Shown here: positions 1 to 6,299 of the stretch, piece after piece | How positions within the stretch are numbered: the first letter of the stretch is position 1 | Layout of the letters: every line of letters begins with the position of its first letter | NCBI GenBank assembly: GCA_002413795.1 | Contig: DHXS01000014.1 | Coordinates: forward strand, 416 to 16,892 | DNA length: 16,477 nt | Origin: Candidatus Saccharibacteria bacterium UBA5150 | GTDB lineage: Bacteria; Patescibacteriota; Saccharimonadia; Saccharimonadales; UBA4665 | Reading direction: 5' to 3' | Made by a program: the position numbers and the translations under genes | Notes under the pieces: model-generated | Told to the model about the DNA's origin: nothing | Database searches by the model: none | What the model saw: the letters and a program-made list of their open reading frames with translations, nothing else

Positions 1-168
1 GACACTGAACAGTTCGATGCCGCCGGCCAGCTTGCTTTTGATTTTGCGGACGCCGCGGGCCATCAGGCGGAGTTTGCCGTGGTCGGGTGTCAGCATGGTG
101 ACAATGCGGTCGGCTTCGGCGTAGTCGGTGCGGCTGAGCACGATGCCTTTGGTAATGATCCGGTTCAC
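1..168 (-). CDS. recO: DNA repair protein RecO, N-terminal fragment (runs off the left edge)
   Basis: The first 56 codons of a minus-strand gene that continues beyond the window. The translation starts VNRIITKGIVL (GTG start) and contains SRTDYAEADRIVTMLTPDHG, followed by KLRLMARGVRK and KSKLAGGIELF. This is the characteristic RecO N-terminal OB-fold pattern: IVL, then EADRI, LTP.HGK, ARG.RK and L.GG..LF. RecO loads RecA onto SSB-coated single-stranded DNA together with RecR in the RecFOR pathway. The GTG start at 168-166 overlaps the TGA stop of the upstream receiver gene (167-165) in a GTGA junction, so the two are almost certainly translationally coupled. The rest of the protein, including any zinc-binding part, is outside the window. 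Confidence 0.9.
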   Translation of the reverse strand, partial: MNRIITKGIVLSRTDYAEADRIVTMLTPDHGKLRLMARGVRKIKSKLAGGIELFSV

Positions 169-551
169 GCTTTTACCGGCAGCTGCTCGTTGACCGTGGC
201 CACCAGCTGGCGCAGCGTAGTTTGCGGTTTATAAAGATAGGCTTTGACCCCCAGCTCGTCCTTTAATAACTGCCAGTTTTGCTGGAATTCGGACTTGGGC
301 ACCTGGCTGTGCACTACCACGGGGATGTCCTGCCAGTCCGGATAAGAGCGGAATTCATAGAGGAACTCGATGCCCGAATGGGTGGTTAGCTGCAGTTCCA
401 GAACGACCAGGTCGGGGCGGGTCTGGTCGGCCACCAGCACGGCTGCCTGGGCGCCAGAGCAGGCACCAACGCTGTAGCCGGCCGCCGCCAGGGCCTGCAG
501 GTAGGTTTCGGCCAGCAGGCGGTCGGGTTCGATCAACAAAATATCGGCCAT
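165..551 (-). CDS. Stand-alone receiver-like protein with Asp-to-Glu at the phosphorylation site
   Basis: A 128-residue protein with the length and pattern of a single CheY-like receiver domain and no output domain. The first strand DILLIEPD supplies the acidic pocket (Glu8, Asp10). The strand that normally carries the phospho-accepting Asp reads PDLVVLELQL, so Glu52 occupies that position. Ser82 (VVVHSQV) stands where Thr/Ser is expected, and Lys108 (YLYKP) matches the conserved Lys. Asp-to-Glu at this site often mimics the phosphorylated state, so this is probably a constitutive or phosphorylation-independent switch (inference). It starts 2 nt beyond the stop of the histidine-kinase-like gene and its stop overlaps the recO start, so the three are likely co-transcribed. 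It could still be modified by a route not visible here. Confidence 0.85.
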   Translation of the reverse strand: MADILLIEPDRLLAETYLQALAAAGYSVGACSGAQAAVLVADQTRPDLVVLELQLTTHSGIEFLYEFRSYPDWQDIPVVVHSQVPKSEFQQNWQLLKDELGVKAYLYKPQTTLRQLVATVNEQLPVKA

Positions 552-552
552 T

Positions 553-1272
553 TTATACCAGATGCAATTGATTATTGGGCTGCAGGACCGTGCCCAGCCC
601 GTAGAGGCGGTGATGCCGGGAGGCGGTCAGGCGGAGATTCATGGCTTTTAGAATGGTGTCGGCCACGAAGACGCCGGCGCCGCTGGTGTGGCTCAGGTCT
701 ACCAGGGGCTGGCGGCTGTAGCGCTGTAGTTTGCGGCCCCGCTGGAGGGTTTCTTTGCTGAGCTGTTTGGTGTCGGCGTAGAGGCCGGCCACGATGCCGT
801 AACGGCTGCGGTGGGTGGCCAGCTGAAGCTTTAGCTGGGGGCTTTCCTGGGCCGGCAGAGCTTCAATCAGGGCGGCGCCCAGGCTGACCAGCGCGGCCTG
901 CAAACCGACGCGGTGCGCCAGTACCGGGCCGTAGCGGCCGGCGATGTTCAGCTCCAGCTCAACACCGTAATTTTTGGCCAGGGCGTCAAGCTGATGGCCG
1001 GCATCATAAAGCACCGATGAAATGGAGACGGGCTCGATAAGCAGCTGTTCCGGCGCCAGGCTGAGGCGCACTCCAAGAGCGTAATTATCCAGTAAACTCA
1101 GGGCGGTCTGGGCGCTGGTTTGAATTGTTTCCAGATCGGGCCGGCCGCTTAAAAGCCCCTGCTCTGCCTGGCGGGCAATCTGCATCAGGGGTAATTTGAG
1201 TTCTTCGGCCACGCTCAACAGCAGTTGCTGCGACAAAATCGGTGAACCACCCTCAGTTCGCGCCCTAGCCAT
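553..1272 (-). CDS. Degenerate histidine-kinase-like protein lacking the phospho-accepting His
   Basis: A 239-residue soluble protein with no signal peptide or membrane segment. Residues about 13-70 resemble a HisKA dimerisation domain. The H-box, usually SHELRTPL, reads AEELKLPL (residues 22-29), so Glu23 replaces His. Residues about 80-239 resemble a worn HATPase domain: VGLQAALVSLGAALIEAL (122-139) sits where the N-box is expected but lacks its Asn, and SGAGVFVADTILKAM (197-211) and YGLGTVL (224-230) resemble the glycine-rich and final strands. ATP binding and kinase activity are therefore doubtful. The gene sits immediately before an Asp-to-Glu receiver, suggesting a pair that signals by binding rather than phosphotransfer (inference). 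Start ATG at 1272 is supported by GAGGG shortly upstream. A remote GHKL protein of another type is the main alternative. Confidence 0.65.
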   Translation of the reverse strand: MARARTEGGSPILSQQLLLSVAEELKLPLMQIARQAEQGLLSGRPDLETIQTSAQTALSLLDNYALGVRLSLAPEQLLIEPVSISSVLYDAGHQLDALAKNYGVELELNIAGRYGPVLAHRVGLQAALVSLGAALIEALPAQESPQLKLQLATHRSRYGIVAGLYADTKQLSKETLQRGRKLQRYSRQPLVDLSHTSGAGVFVADTILKAMNLRLTASRHHRLYGLGTVLQPNNQLHLV

Positions 1273-1301
1273 GCTACCCTCGCTTTGCTACCCTCAGTAT
1301 A
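1273..1301 (-). promoter_or_regulatory. Possible promoter and RBS region before the kinase-like gene, with a direct repeat
   Basis: The 43-nt gap between the upstream gene and the kinase-like gene contains, on the minus strand, TATACT (1301-1296, a 5/6 match to the -10 consensus) followed by two copies of GAGGGTAGC (1295-1287 and 1281-1273) separated by AAAGC. The second copy ends at the ATG and could supply the ribosome binding site. I see no good -35 element. This may be an internal promoter in an otherwise continuous operon. Confidence 0.35.
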
Positions 1302-1315
1302 AAACAAATGGCCGC

Positions 1316-1984
1316 TTAGGGCGAGAAGCTGAAGTTTGGCAGGATGTACGTGTTGAAGTCGTTCAAATACTGTGTGCCTTCGGTCCAGATCTGGAGGGTT
1401 TGGGAGCGCAGCGGCAGGACGATCATGGTGACCGTTTTTTGCTCAGTGATCTGGCCGGTGAGCTTAACGCCGACTATTTTTGGTAATTTGGGCAGGGCGT
1501 AGGCGGTGGCCGTCAGCTTGCCGGCCTGCTGCTGAGAGGCGTAGCTCTGCAGGCTTTGGTCATAAGTGGTATTCACTACTTGGACGCGCAGGGCGAACAC
1601 CGAATTCTGGTCGGTAGCAGAGGGTACTACTCCGGGGGCGAAAAAGCCATCCACCAGCGCGTTGCCACCACTGCCGGCCACGCTAACGTAACCGCTCCAG
1701 GTCTTTGGGAAGCTGAGTTTCAGACTGCCGTAGGCTTCTGGTCCGTCATACGTTTTGAGGGGATTCTTGATGTCTTCGGCGAATTGCTTGTCTTTGGCGG
1801 TGCTTTCTTTTTGCTTGGCGACGGCCACGGCGGCGGCTACCTTCCGATCGGAATGATCTTTATAATCCTGTCGGCCGGTGATGGCCCAGGCGGCCACCCC
1901 CAAGGCGGCGATTAATAAGATGACGGCTAGGATAAGCGAGACTGTTACGGCGCTGACTGCCCCATCCTGGTTATGTTTGATCAT
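1316..1984 (-). CDS. Membrane-anchored protein of unknown function
   Basis: I do not recognise a named family. The 222-residue protein begins with a short cytoplasmic stretch (MIKHNQDGA), then one hydrophobic segment at about residues 12-36 without a clear signal-peptidase site. A Lys-rich linker (about 37-78) leads to a predicted extracytoplasmic domain. The domain opens with YGSLKLSFPKTWSGYV, a pattern seen in small secreted beta-rich domains of the PsbP/DUF1795 type (gene LxFxxPxxW), but that likeness is weak. There are no cysteines and no catalytic motif that I can see. Its ATG (1984-1982) shares one base with the TGA of the upstream methyltransferase gene, so the two are translationally coupled. 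The product is probably a type II single-pass membrane protein facing outward. Confidence 0.8.
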   Translation of the reverse strand: MIKHNQDGAVSAVTVSLILAVILLIAALGVAAWAITGRQDYKDHSDRKVAAAVAVAKQKESTAKDKQFAEDIKNPLKTYDGPEAYGSLKLSFPKTWSGYVSVAGSGGNALVDGFFAPGVVPSATDQNSVFALRVQVVNTTYDQSLQSYASQQQAGKLTATAYALPKLPKIVGVKLTGQITEQKTVTMIVLPLRSQTLQIWTEGTQYLNDFNTYILPNFSFSP

Positions 1985-2496
1985 CAGGTCAATGTTACCT
2001 TAGAACCGCCGGGCTTGTAAAGGTAGAGGAATACGCCGTCTTTGACCTTGGCGGGCCGGCGGCCGGGGATTTCAAAAGCAAAACTGACCAGTTTGACGGG
2101 CTTACGACCGTATTGTATAACTTTTTTATCCAGCTTTGACATGTACTTTGGCAGAAGGAAAGTGAAAATGGCCTGGGCCTCCGGCCAGCCGGCCCGCCAG
2201 AAGTTACCCCATACGACTTTGACCTGGCGGCGATAGCGCCGGGTGCGCAGCCAGGCCAGCAGGGCCAGCCAGGGATTCAGTTCGTAGCCGGTGACCCTTA
2301 GGCCGCGTTTGGCGGCCGCCAATAGTACCCGGCCGTCGCCGCAGCCCAGTTCCAGCAAATGGTCGCCGGCTTTTAGGTCGGCCAGGTCCAGGGCGGCCTT
2401 GATCTGGGGCTTAAGAGTCGGTAAATAAGGCGCGCCGAACAGTAAAACGCCGCCAAAACAGATCAGAACGACGGCTAGAACGACTATGGCCCACAT
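1984..2496 (-). CDS. Membrane-anchored FAM173 (ATPSC-KMT)-like SAM-dependent methyltransferase
   Basis: The 170-residue protein begins with a transmembrane segment (about residues 3-20), then GAPYLPTL and a class I methyltransferase fold. Motif I is LLELGCGDGR (47-56), followed by AAAKRGLRVTGYELNPWLAL (60-79), where Glu72 should bind the SAM ribose. The combination of a membrane helix, PY.PT, GDGR, AAKRG and GYELNPWL closely matches the FAM173/ATPSC-KMT lysine methyltransferases, whose eukaryotic members methylate a lysine on the ATP synthase c subunit and the ADP/ATP translocase. The middle segment IFTFLLPKYMSKLDKKV (110-126) and the later PVKLVSFAFEIPG (133-145) also fit that family. A lysine on a membrane protein is thus the likely substrate, which is inference. 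The gene is coupled by TGATG junctions to xseB upstream and the unknown membrane protein downstream. Confidence 0.8.
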   Translation of the reverse strand: MWAIVVLAVVLICFGGVLLFGAPYLPTLKPQIKAALDLADLKAGDHLLELGCGDGRVLLAAAKRGLRVTGYELNPWLALLAWLRTRRYRRQVKVVWGNFWRAGWPEAQAIFTFLLPKYMSKLDKKVIQYGRKPVKLVSFAFEIPGRRPAKVKDGVFLYLYKPGGSKVTLT

Positions 2497-2711
2497 CAGG
2501 CTTCCGGCGTTTTAAAGACCGCTTTTAGCTCGCGGACTTTGTTTTCGGCGGTCTTTAAGTAGGTTTCCAGCGCCTGGACCAGTTCCAGGCCGCGTTCGTA
2601 GTGCTTTAGGGCGGTGTCGACGTCCAGATCTTCGCGCTGGAGTTCCTGCATTAGGGCATCGAGCTCCGACTTGAGAGCCTCGTAATTAGGGGCCGATTTA
2701 GTTTTTGCCAC
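2496..2711 (-). CDS. xseB: Exodeoxyribonuclease VII small subunit
   Basis: A 71-residue, almost wholly helical protein of the normal XseB length. It carries the family pattern YEALKSELDALMQELQ, then LDVDTALKHYERGLELVQ, then CxxxL-type helix positions ending in AENKVREL. Several XseB chains bind the XseA coiled coil to form exonuclease VII, which degrades single-stranded DNA from both ends into oligonucleotides. The ATG at 2711 lies inside the last codons of xseA (14-nt overlap), the usual arrangement for this pair, and the TGA stop shares a base with the next start. Confidence 0.93.
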   Translation of the reverse strand: MAKTKSAPNYEALKSELDALMQELQREDLDVDTALKHYERGLELVQALETYLKTAENKVRELKAVFKTPEA

Positions 2712-3846
2712 TTTGCTTCTCCGATTCTATTTGGTCGACGGTAGCGGCGAAGCCGCCCGTGGCCAGTTGTATCTTTACTATATCACCTCTGGAAAGCTGG
2801 CGGGTGGCACGCACGGCCTGGTTACCCTTGCGAACAATGGCGTAACCGCGCCGCAGGATGGCATGGGGGTTTAAGGCCGCCAACAGCTGGCCGCGGCTTT
2901 CCAGGTTTGCGGCAGCTTGTTTGATTATTTGCAGCAGATTTTGCTCCAAATTGGCCGCTTGCAGATGCAAGTTTTCACCGGCCGCCCTGATTTGGCGTTG
3001 CCCGGCCAGCTCCAGCTGGCCGGCGGCGGCCTTAAGTTCTTTTAATACATGGGCGCGGTCCGGCACCAACAGTTCGGCGGCGTTGCTGGGCGTGCTGGCC
3101 CGCCGATCGGCCGCCAGTTCGGCCAGCGACAGGTCGACTTCGTGGCCGATAGCCACCAGAGTCGGCACGCGGCTGGCCGCCACGGCCCTAGTCACCTGCT
3201 CGGTGCTGAAAGCCGCCAGATCTTCGGCGCTGCCGCCGCCGCGGATGGCAATAATAACTTCCGGCGGCTCGGCGGCGGCATTGAACTGTTCCAGGGCGGC
3301 GGTAATCTGGGCCGGCGCGATCTCTCCCTGTACCTGGACGTCAATTACTTCAACGGCGATTCCCTGCCAGCGAGCCTTGAGGATCTTCATAAAGTCGGCG
3401 TAGGCCGCCGACTGCAGCGAAGTTACCAGGCCAATGCGGGCCGGCGGGTACGGCAACGGCCGCTTGCGGGCCTCGTCGAACAACCCTTCGGCGGCCAGTT
3501 TGGCCTGCAGCAGCGCCGCGGCCTTCTTAATACTTCCCTCCCCGGCCGGCTGGATGGTCTGTACTTTAACGCTAAAACCGTACAGCGGGTGCAGGCGGGG
3601 CTGGCCGCGCACTTTAAGTATCAGGCCGTCTTCCAGCGGCCCGGGCAGGTTATAAATAGTGCCGAAAAACTTAACGCTGGAGGTTTCGTCCTTGAGGTCA
3701 AAATACAGCCAGCGGTTTTTGCTGACCCGCAAATTGGCCAGCTCACCGGTTATAGTAACGCTGGGGTAAGCGTATTCCAGTGTCTGGTTTAGCAGAGCCA
3801 CGAACTGGCTGACGGTCAGCTCGACAGGCGCGGTTTCAGAGGGCAT
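2698..3846 (-). CDS. xseA: Exodeoxyribonuclease VII large subunit
   Basis: A 382-residue XseA, shorter than E. coli XseA (456). Domains in order are an N-terminal OB fold (about 8-100, with VTITGELANLR and WLYFDLKD), the catalytic domain (about 130-260), a coiled-coil region (about 262-320) where small subunits dock, and a short C-terminal segment (HAILRRGYAIV). Signature motifs are GLVTSLQSAAYADF (139-152), RGGGSAEDL (202-210) and GHEVDLSLAELAADRRASTP (234-253). With XseB it makes the single-strand-specific exonuclease VII used in mismatch repair and DNA damage tolerance. The TSLQSAAYADF motif differs from the common TSPTGAAIRDI but keeps its spacing. The start overlaps the 3' end of the upstream membrane-protein gene by 11 nt. 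The shortening appears to be in the coiled coil and the C-terminus. Confidence 0.95.
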   Translation of the reverse strand: MPSETAPVELTVSQFVALLNQTLEYAYPSVTITGELANLRVSKNRWLYFDLKDETSSVKFFGTIYNLPGPLEDGLILKVRGQPRLHPLYGFSVKVQTIQPAGEGSIKKAAALLQAKLAAEGLFDEARKRPLPYPPARIGLVTSLQSAAYADFMKILKARWQGIAVEVIDVQVQGEIAPAQITAALEQFNAAAEPPEVIIAIRGGGSAEDLAAFSTEQVTRAVAASRVPTLVAIGHEVDLSLAELAADRRASTPSNAAELLVPDRAHVLKELKAAAGQLELAGQRQIRAAGENLHLQAANLEQNLLQIIKQAAANLESRGQLLAALNPHAILRRGYAIVRKGNQAVRATRQLSRGDIVKIQLATGGFAATVDQIESEKQSGKN

Positions 3847-4903
3847 CGATCGGTGCTCCGGGCGGGCGCTGGCCCTTGCTTAGTTCCTGCTGGTACAGAT
3901 AATAGCCGGGCGGAATCTGAAGCGAGGTATTGACCACCCGGTACATAACGATGACCGGCAGGCTGACCCCGGCCGGTACGCCGGTGCCGGCCAGCACCGC
4001 CGTCATCAACGCTTCGTAAATGCCGACTCCGCCGGGCAATACCGACACCAAGCCGGCAAAATTGGCAATGGCGTAAGCCAGAATCACGGCCCCTATATTA
4101 ACCAGGTGCCCAAACGCCAAAAAGACCACATAAACCGCCAACACCTCTGTTAAATTAGCCAAAAAAGCATACCAAAACGGCCATTTAAGCTCCCGGTAGC
4201 TGCTCTTGATTTGAGTGTAATTGCCGTGGAAATCATCCACCACCCGGCGAGCCTTGTCGATATTAATCGTTTCGGGGTGCCGCGGCCGGACGACTCGAAT
4301 CAGGCGGTTAATGCCGACGCTCAGGTTAGTAAAGAAACTGTTAATCCGCTGGCGGCTGCCCACCAAGTAGAAAAAGCCGACCGTAGCTACCAATAGCAGG
4401 GTCGATAGCGACCCCGCCACCAGGATAATCAGGTTGTTCACCCGCCCCATCACCGCCAGGCTCAGCAGACCAAAAACGATCAGCAGTTCGAATGCCAGGA
4501 ACATCAGCGCCAGCTTCATAAAGTGCACCAGCGTGGCCTTGGCGCCGCTCAGTTTGGCGCCGTCGCGCATCCGCAGGCTGAAATATGACAGACCGGTTAC
4601 GCCGCCGCTGGGAAAAACGTGGTTCACGAAGTTCAGCTCCAGCGAAGCCCGGAACAGGTACCCATAATCCAGCCGGTTGCCAACAATCGCGAAAAGCCGC
4701 TGGTAGAGCCGGGCCTGGGCATGATAATTCAGGAATTCGACCGGAATGATCAGTAATAAAGCCCAGGCATGGACATGGCGCAGATTATGAATGGTGTCGA
4801 CCAGCTGGTGCCGGATGGCGTAGGCCACCAGGCCCAGAGCCACCAGCGTCACCAGATTCAGAACCAGCTTCCAGCGCCGCCGCAGCCAAGTATGTTCGCT
4901 CAT
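3836..4903 (-). CDS. UPF0104 / LPG-synthase-type integral membrane protein (AglD/MprF-N-like)
   Basis: A 355-residue multi-pass membrane protein with about seven or eight hydrophobic segments (roughly 13-31, 45-60, 85-110, 126-150, 155-180, 241-262, 265-290, 305-325). Two family marks are visible: NFVNHVFPSGGVTGLSYF (91-108), equivalent to the N.LP..G.....R loop, and SVLPGGVGIYEALM (about 287-300), equivalent to the PGG.G..E motif. These define the lysylphosphatidylglycerol synthase transmembrane-region family, which includes the MprF flippase domain and AglD-like proteins, thought to move or modify lipid-linked substrates. The catalytic C-terminal domain of full MprF is absent, so a flippase or glycolipid role is more likely than aminoacyl transfer (inference). 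It heads the leftward operon. ATG 4903 is preceded by TATAAT at 7 nt. Confidence 0.85.
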   Translation of the reverse strand: MSEHTWLRRRWKLVLNLVTLVALGLVAYAIRHQLVDTIHNLRHVHAWALLLIIPVEFLNYHAQARLYQRLFAIVGNRLDYGYLFRASLELNFVNHVFPSGGVTGLSYFSLRMRDGAKLSGAKATLVHFMKLALMFLAFELLIVFGLLSLAVMGRVNNLIILVAGSLSTLLLVATVGFFYLVGSRQRINSFFTNLSVGINRLIRVVRPRHPETINIDKARRVVDDFHGNYTQIKSSYRELKWPFWYAFLANLTEVLAVYVVFLAFGHLVNIGAVILAYAIANFAGLVSVLPGGVGIYEALMTAVLAGTGVPAGVSLPVIVMYRVVNTSLQIPPGYYLYQQELSKGQRPPGAPIDAL

Positions 4904-4910
4904 TGCCCCT

Positions 4911-4916
4911 ATTATA
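4911..4916 (-). promoter_or_regulatory. TATAAT -10 box 7 nt before the UPF0104 gene start
   Basis: A perfect TATAAT on the minus strand ends 7 nt before the ATG at 4903. Transcription would be expected to start at or within a base or two of the start codon, giving a leaderless mRNA. The intervening AGGGGCA could instead serve as a Shine-Dalgarno sequence if a further upstream promoter is used, for example the TATAAT at 4989-4984. No strong -35 is visible. Confidence 0.5.
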
Positions 4917-4932
4917 CCCGAGCGCCTGGCGT

Positions 4933-5056
4933 GAAGTAGTATCGGTGCAGGTTCAGTATGTATCCGAATGGTTACTTTCGATTATTATAGAAATTTCTAT
5001 AATTTTTCGAACCTGCCCAAAATAGTATCAACCAAGGTATGTGTTTATACTACTTC
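4933..5056. promoter_or_regulatory. Nested inverted repeats with back-to-back -10 boxes in the divergent intergenic region
   Basis: Between the leftward and rightward operons lie several nested inverted repeats. GAAGTAGTAT at 4933-4942 pairs with ATACTACTTC at 5047-5056. GCAGGTTC at 4947-4954 pairs with GAACCTGC at 5009-5016. A perfect 20-bp palindrome lies at 4984-5003 (ATTATAGAAA/TTTCTATAAT), with TTCGA/TCGAA arms outside it (4977-4981 and 5007-5011). The palindrome carries a TATAAT on each strand (plus 4998-5003, minus 4989-4984), so it could drive divergent transcription while binding a dimeric regulator. No dedicated regulator gene is adjacent. The function is inferred. Confidence 0.45.
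5046..5051 (+). promoter_or_regulatory. TATACT -10 box 7 nt before the methyltransferase ATG
   Basis: TATACT (5/6 match to the -10 consensus) ends 7 nt before the ATG at 5059, the same geometry as at the UPF0104 and ftsE genes on the other strand. It lies partly inside the outer inverted repeat. No -35 element is convincing. An alternative is the TATAAT at 4998-5003, which would give a leader of roughly 50 nt. Confidence 0.35.
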
Positions 5057-5058
5057 TT

Positions 5059-6294
5059 ATGCAAAGCGTGTTGATACTCGGAAGGCAACCTGCCTTGGGC
5101 TTGGCTGAGTTGGAAAGTTTGTTTGGTGCAGACAAACTAAAACCCATTGGCAAACAGGCCGTAATTGCTGATGTTGACCCCTGTATGCTGGCTTTTGACC
5201 GGCTGGGCGGCAGCACCAAATTCTGCAAGCTTTTAACGATTTTGGATACCGTCGACTGGCACGAAATTGAGAAATTCCTGCTCCAGGTCAGCCCTGCCCA
5301 CAGCCAGAAAATGCCGGAGGGCAAAATGCGCCTCGGCCTGAGCGACGTCGGCCTTGATGTCGGCCTGAAGCAGCTCGAAGCCACCGGTCTGAAGATCAAA
5401 AAAGCCGTCCGGCAGACCGGCCGTTCGGTGCGCCTGGTGCCCAATAAAGCCCCGGAACTTAACAGCGCCCAGGTGATCCATAACCAGCTAACCGGACCGA
5501 CCGGCTGGGAACTGGTATTTATAAAAGACGGTGCCAAAACGGTGATTGCCCAAACCGTCAAAGTCCAGGACATCGAATCATACACCAAACGCGACCGCGG
5601 CCGCCCCAAACGCGACGCCAAAGTCGGCATGCTGCCGCCCAAGCTGGCCCAGATCATCATCAATTTAGGCGCCGGCAAACTACCCGAAGACAAGCTCGAA
5701 TCCATCTGCGACATCCCCGCCGGTACACCGATTCCCCCTCCCCTGCTCGACCAAAACGTACTTGATCCATTTTGCGGCACCGGCGTCTTACTGCAGGAAG
5801 CGTTGCTGATGGGTTACGGAACCTACGGTTCCGATATTGATCAGCGAATGGTTGATTACGCCAATCAAAACATTGCCTGGCTGAAAAGCTGGTATGACTT
5901 CCAGGCTCGGGTCGGTCTCGAAAAAGGCGACGCCACCTCAATGAACTGGGACGATAAGTTTGATTTTGTGGCCAGCGAGACCTACTTGGGGCGGCCGTTC
6001 ACTTCCAGACCGTCCGAGCAGGTGCTAAAGCAGACGGTGGCCGACTGCAATTTAATCATCAAAAAGTTCCTGCAGAATATTCATGGACAGCTTAAGCCAG
6101 GCACTCGCCTGGCGCTGGCCGTGCCGGCCTGGCAAACCGCGCCAAACCGCTTCAAACAGCTACCTCTTATTGACCAGATAGCCGATTTGGGCTATAATCG
6201 AGTCAGTTTTGAGCCTGCCGGGAGCGGCCAGTTGATCTATTATCGACCCGATCAAATTGTCGCCCGCGAGCTGCTCGTAATAACCAGGAAGTAA
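5059..6294 (+). CDS. THUMP/Trm11-like RNA guanine-N2 methyltransferase-family protein with altered motif IV
   Basis: Predicted 411 residues. An N-terminal region (about 1-165) fits a ferredoxin-like plus THUMP RNA-binding module. RDRGRPKRDAKVGMLPPKLA (178-197) is the conserved segment preceding the catalytic domain in Trm11/TrmG10 proteins (RP..R......PP.LA). Motif I is VLDPFCGTGVLLQEALLMG (234-252), followed by GSDID (257-261). The catalytic motif IV, normally DPPYG in this family, reads SETYLG (306-311), so activity or target may differ. The protein is likely cytoplasmic and acts on tRNA. Start choice: ATG 5059 gives MQSVLILG, the natural first beta strand. An in-frame GTG at 5041 adds six residues (MFILLL) but lacks a well-spaced ribosome site. 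It lies 5 nt before rpmA, so the two are likely co-transcribed. Confidence 0.8.
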   Translation: MQSVLILGRQPALGLAELESLFGADKLKPIGKQAVIADVDPCMLAFDRLGGSTKFCKLLTILDTVDWHEIEKFLLQVSPAHSQKMPEGKMRLGLSDVGLDVGLKQLEATGLKIKKAVRQTGRSVRLVPNKAPELNSAQVIHNQLTGPTGWELVFIKDGAKTVIAQTVKVQDIESYTKRDRGRPKRDAKVGMLPPKLAQIIINLGAGKLPEDKLESICDIPAGTPIPPPLLDQNVLDPFCGTGVLLQEALLMGYGTYGSDIDQRMVDYANQNIAWLKSWYDFQARVGLEKGDATSMNWDDKFDFVASETYLGRPFTSRPSEQVLKQTVADCNLIIKKFLQNIHGQLKPGTRLALAVPAWQTAPNRFKQLPLIDQIADLGYNRVSFEPAGSGQLIYYRPDQIVARELLVITRK

Positions 6295-6299
6295 GTTTT

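Noticed and set aside
3049..3792. A 247-codon open frame on the plus strand opposite xseA
   Set aside because: It lies wholly antisense to a clear xseA with full motifs, has a low-complexity Gly/Gln/Arg-rich translation and no recognisable domain. High GC on the coding strand explains the open frame.
5041..5058. GTG at 5041 as the start of the methyltransferase gene
   Set aside because: It adds only MFILLL, lacks a properly spaced ribosome site and overlaps the TATACT box; ATG 5059 gives the natural first strand.
5028..5780. A 250-codon open frame on the minus strand opposite the THUMP-type methyltransferase
   Set aside because: Its translation is Ser/Arg/Leu-rich with no family signature, while the plus strand encodes conserved methyltransferase motifs across the same region.
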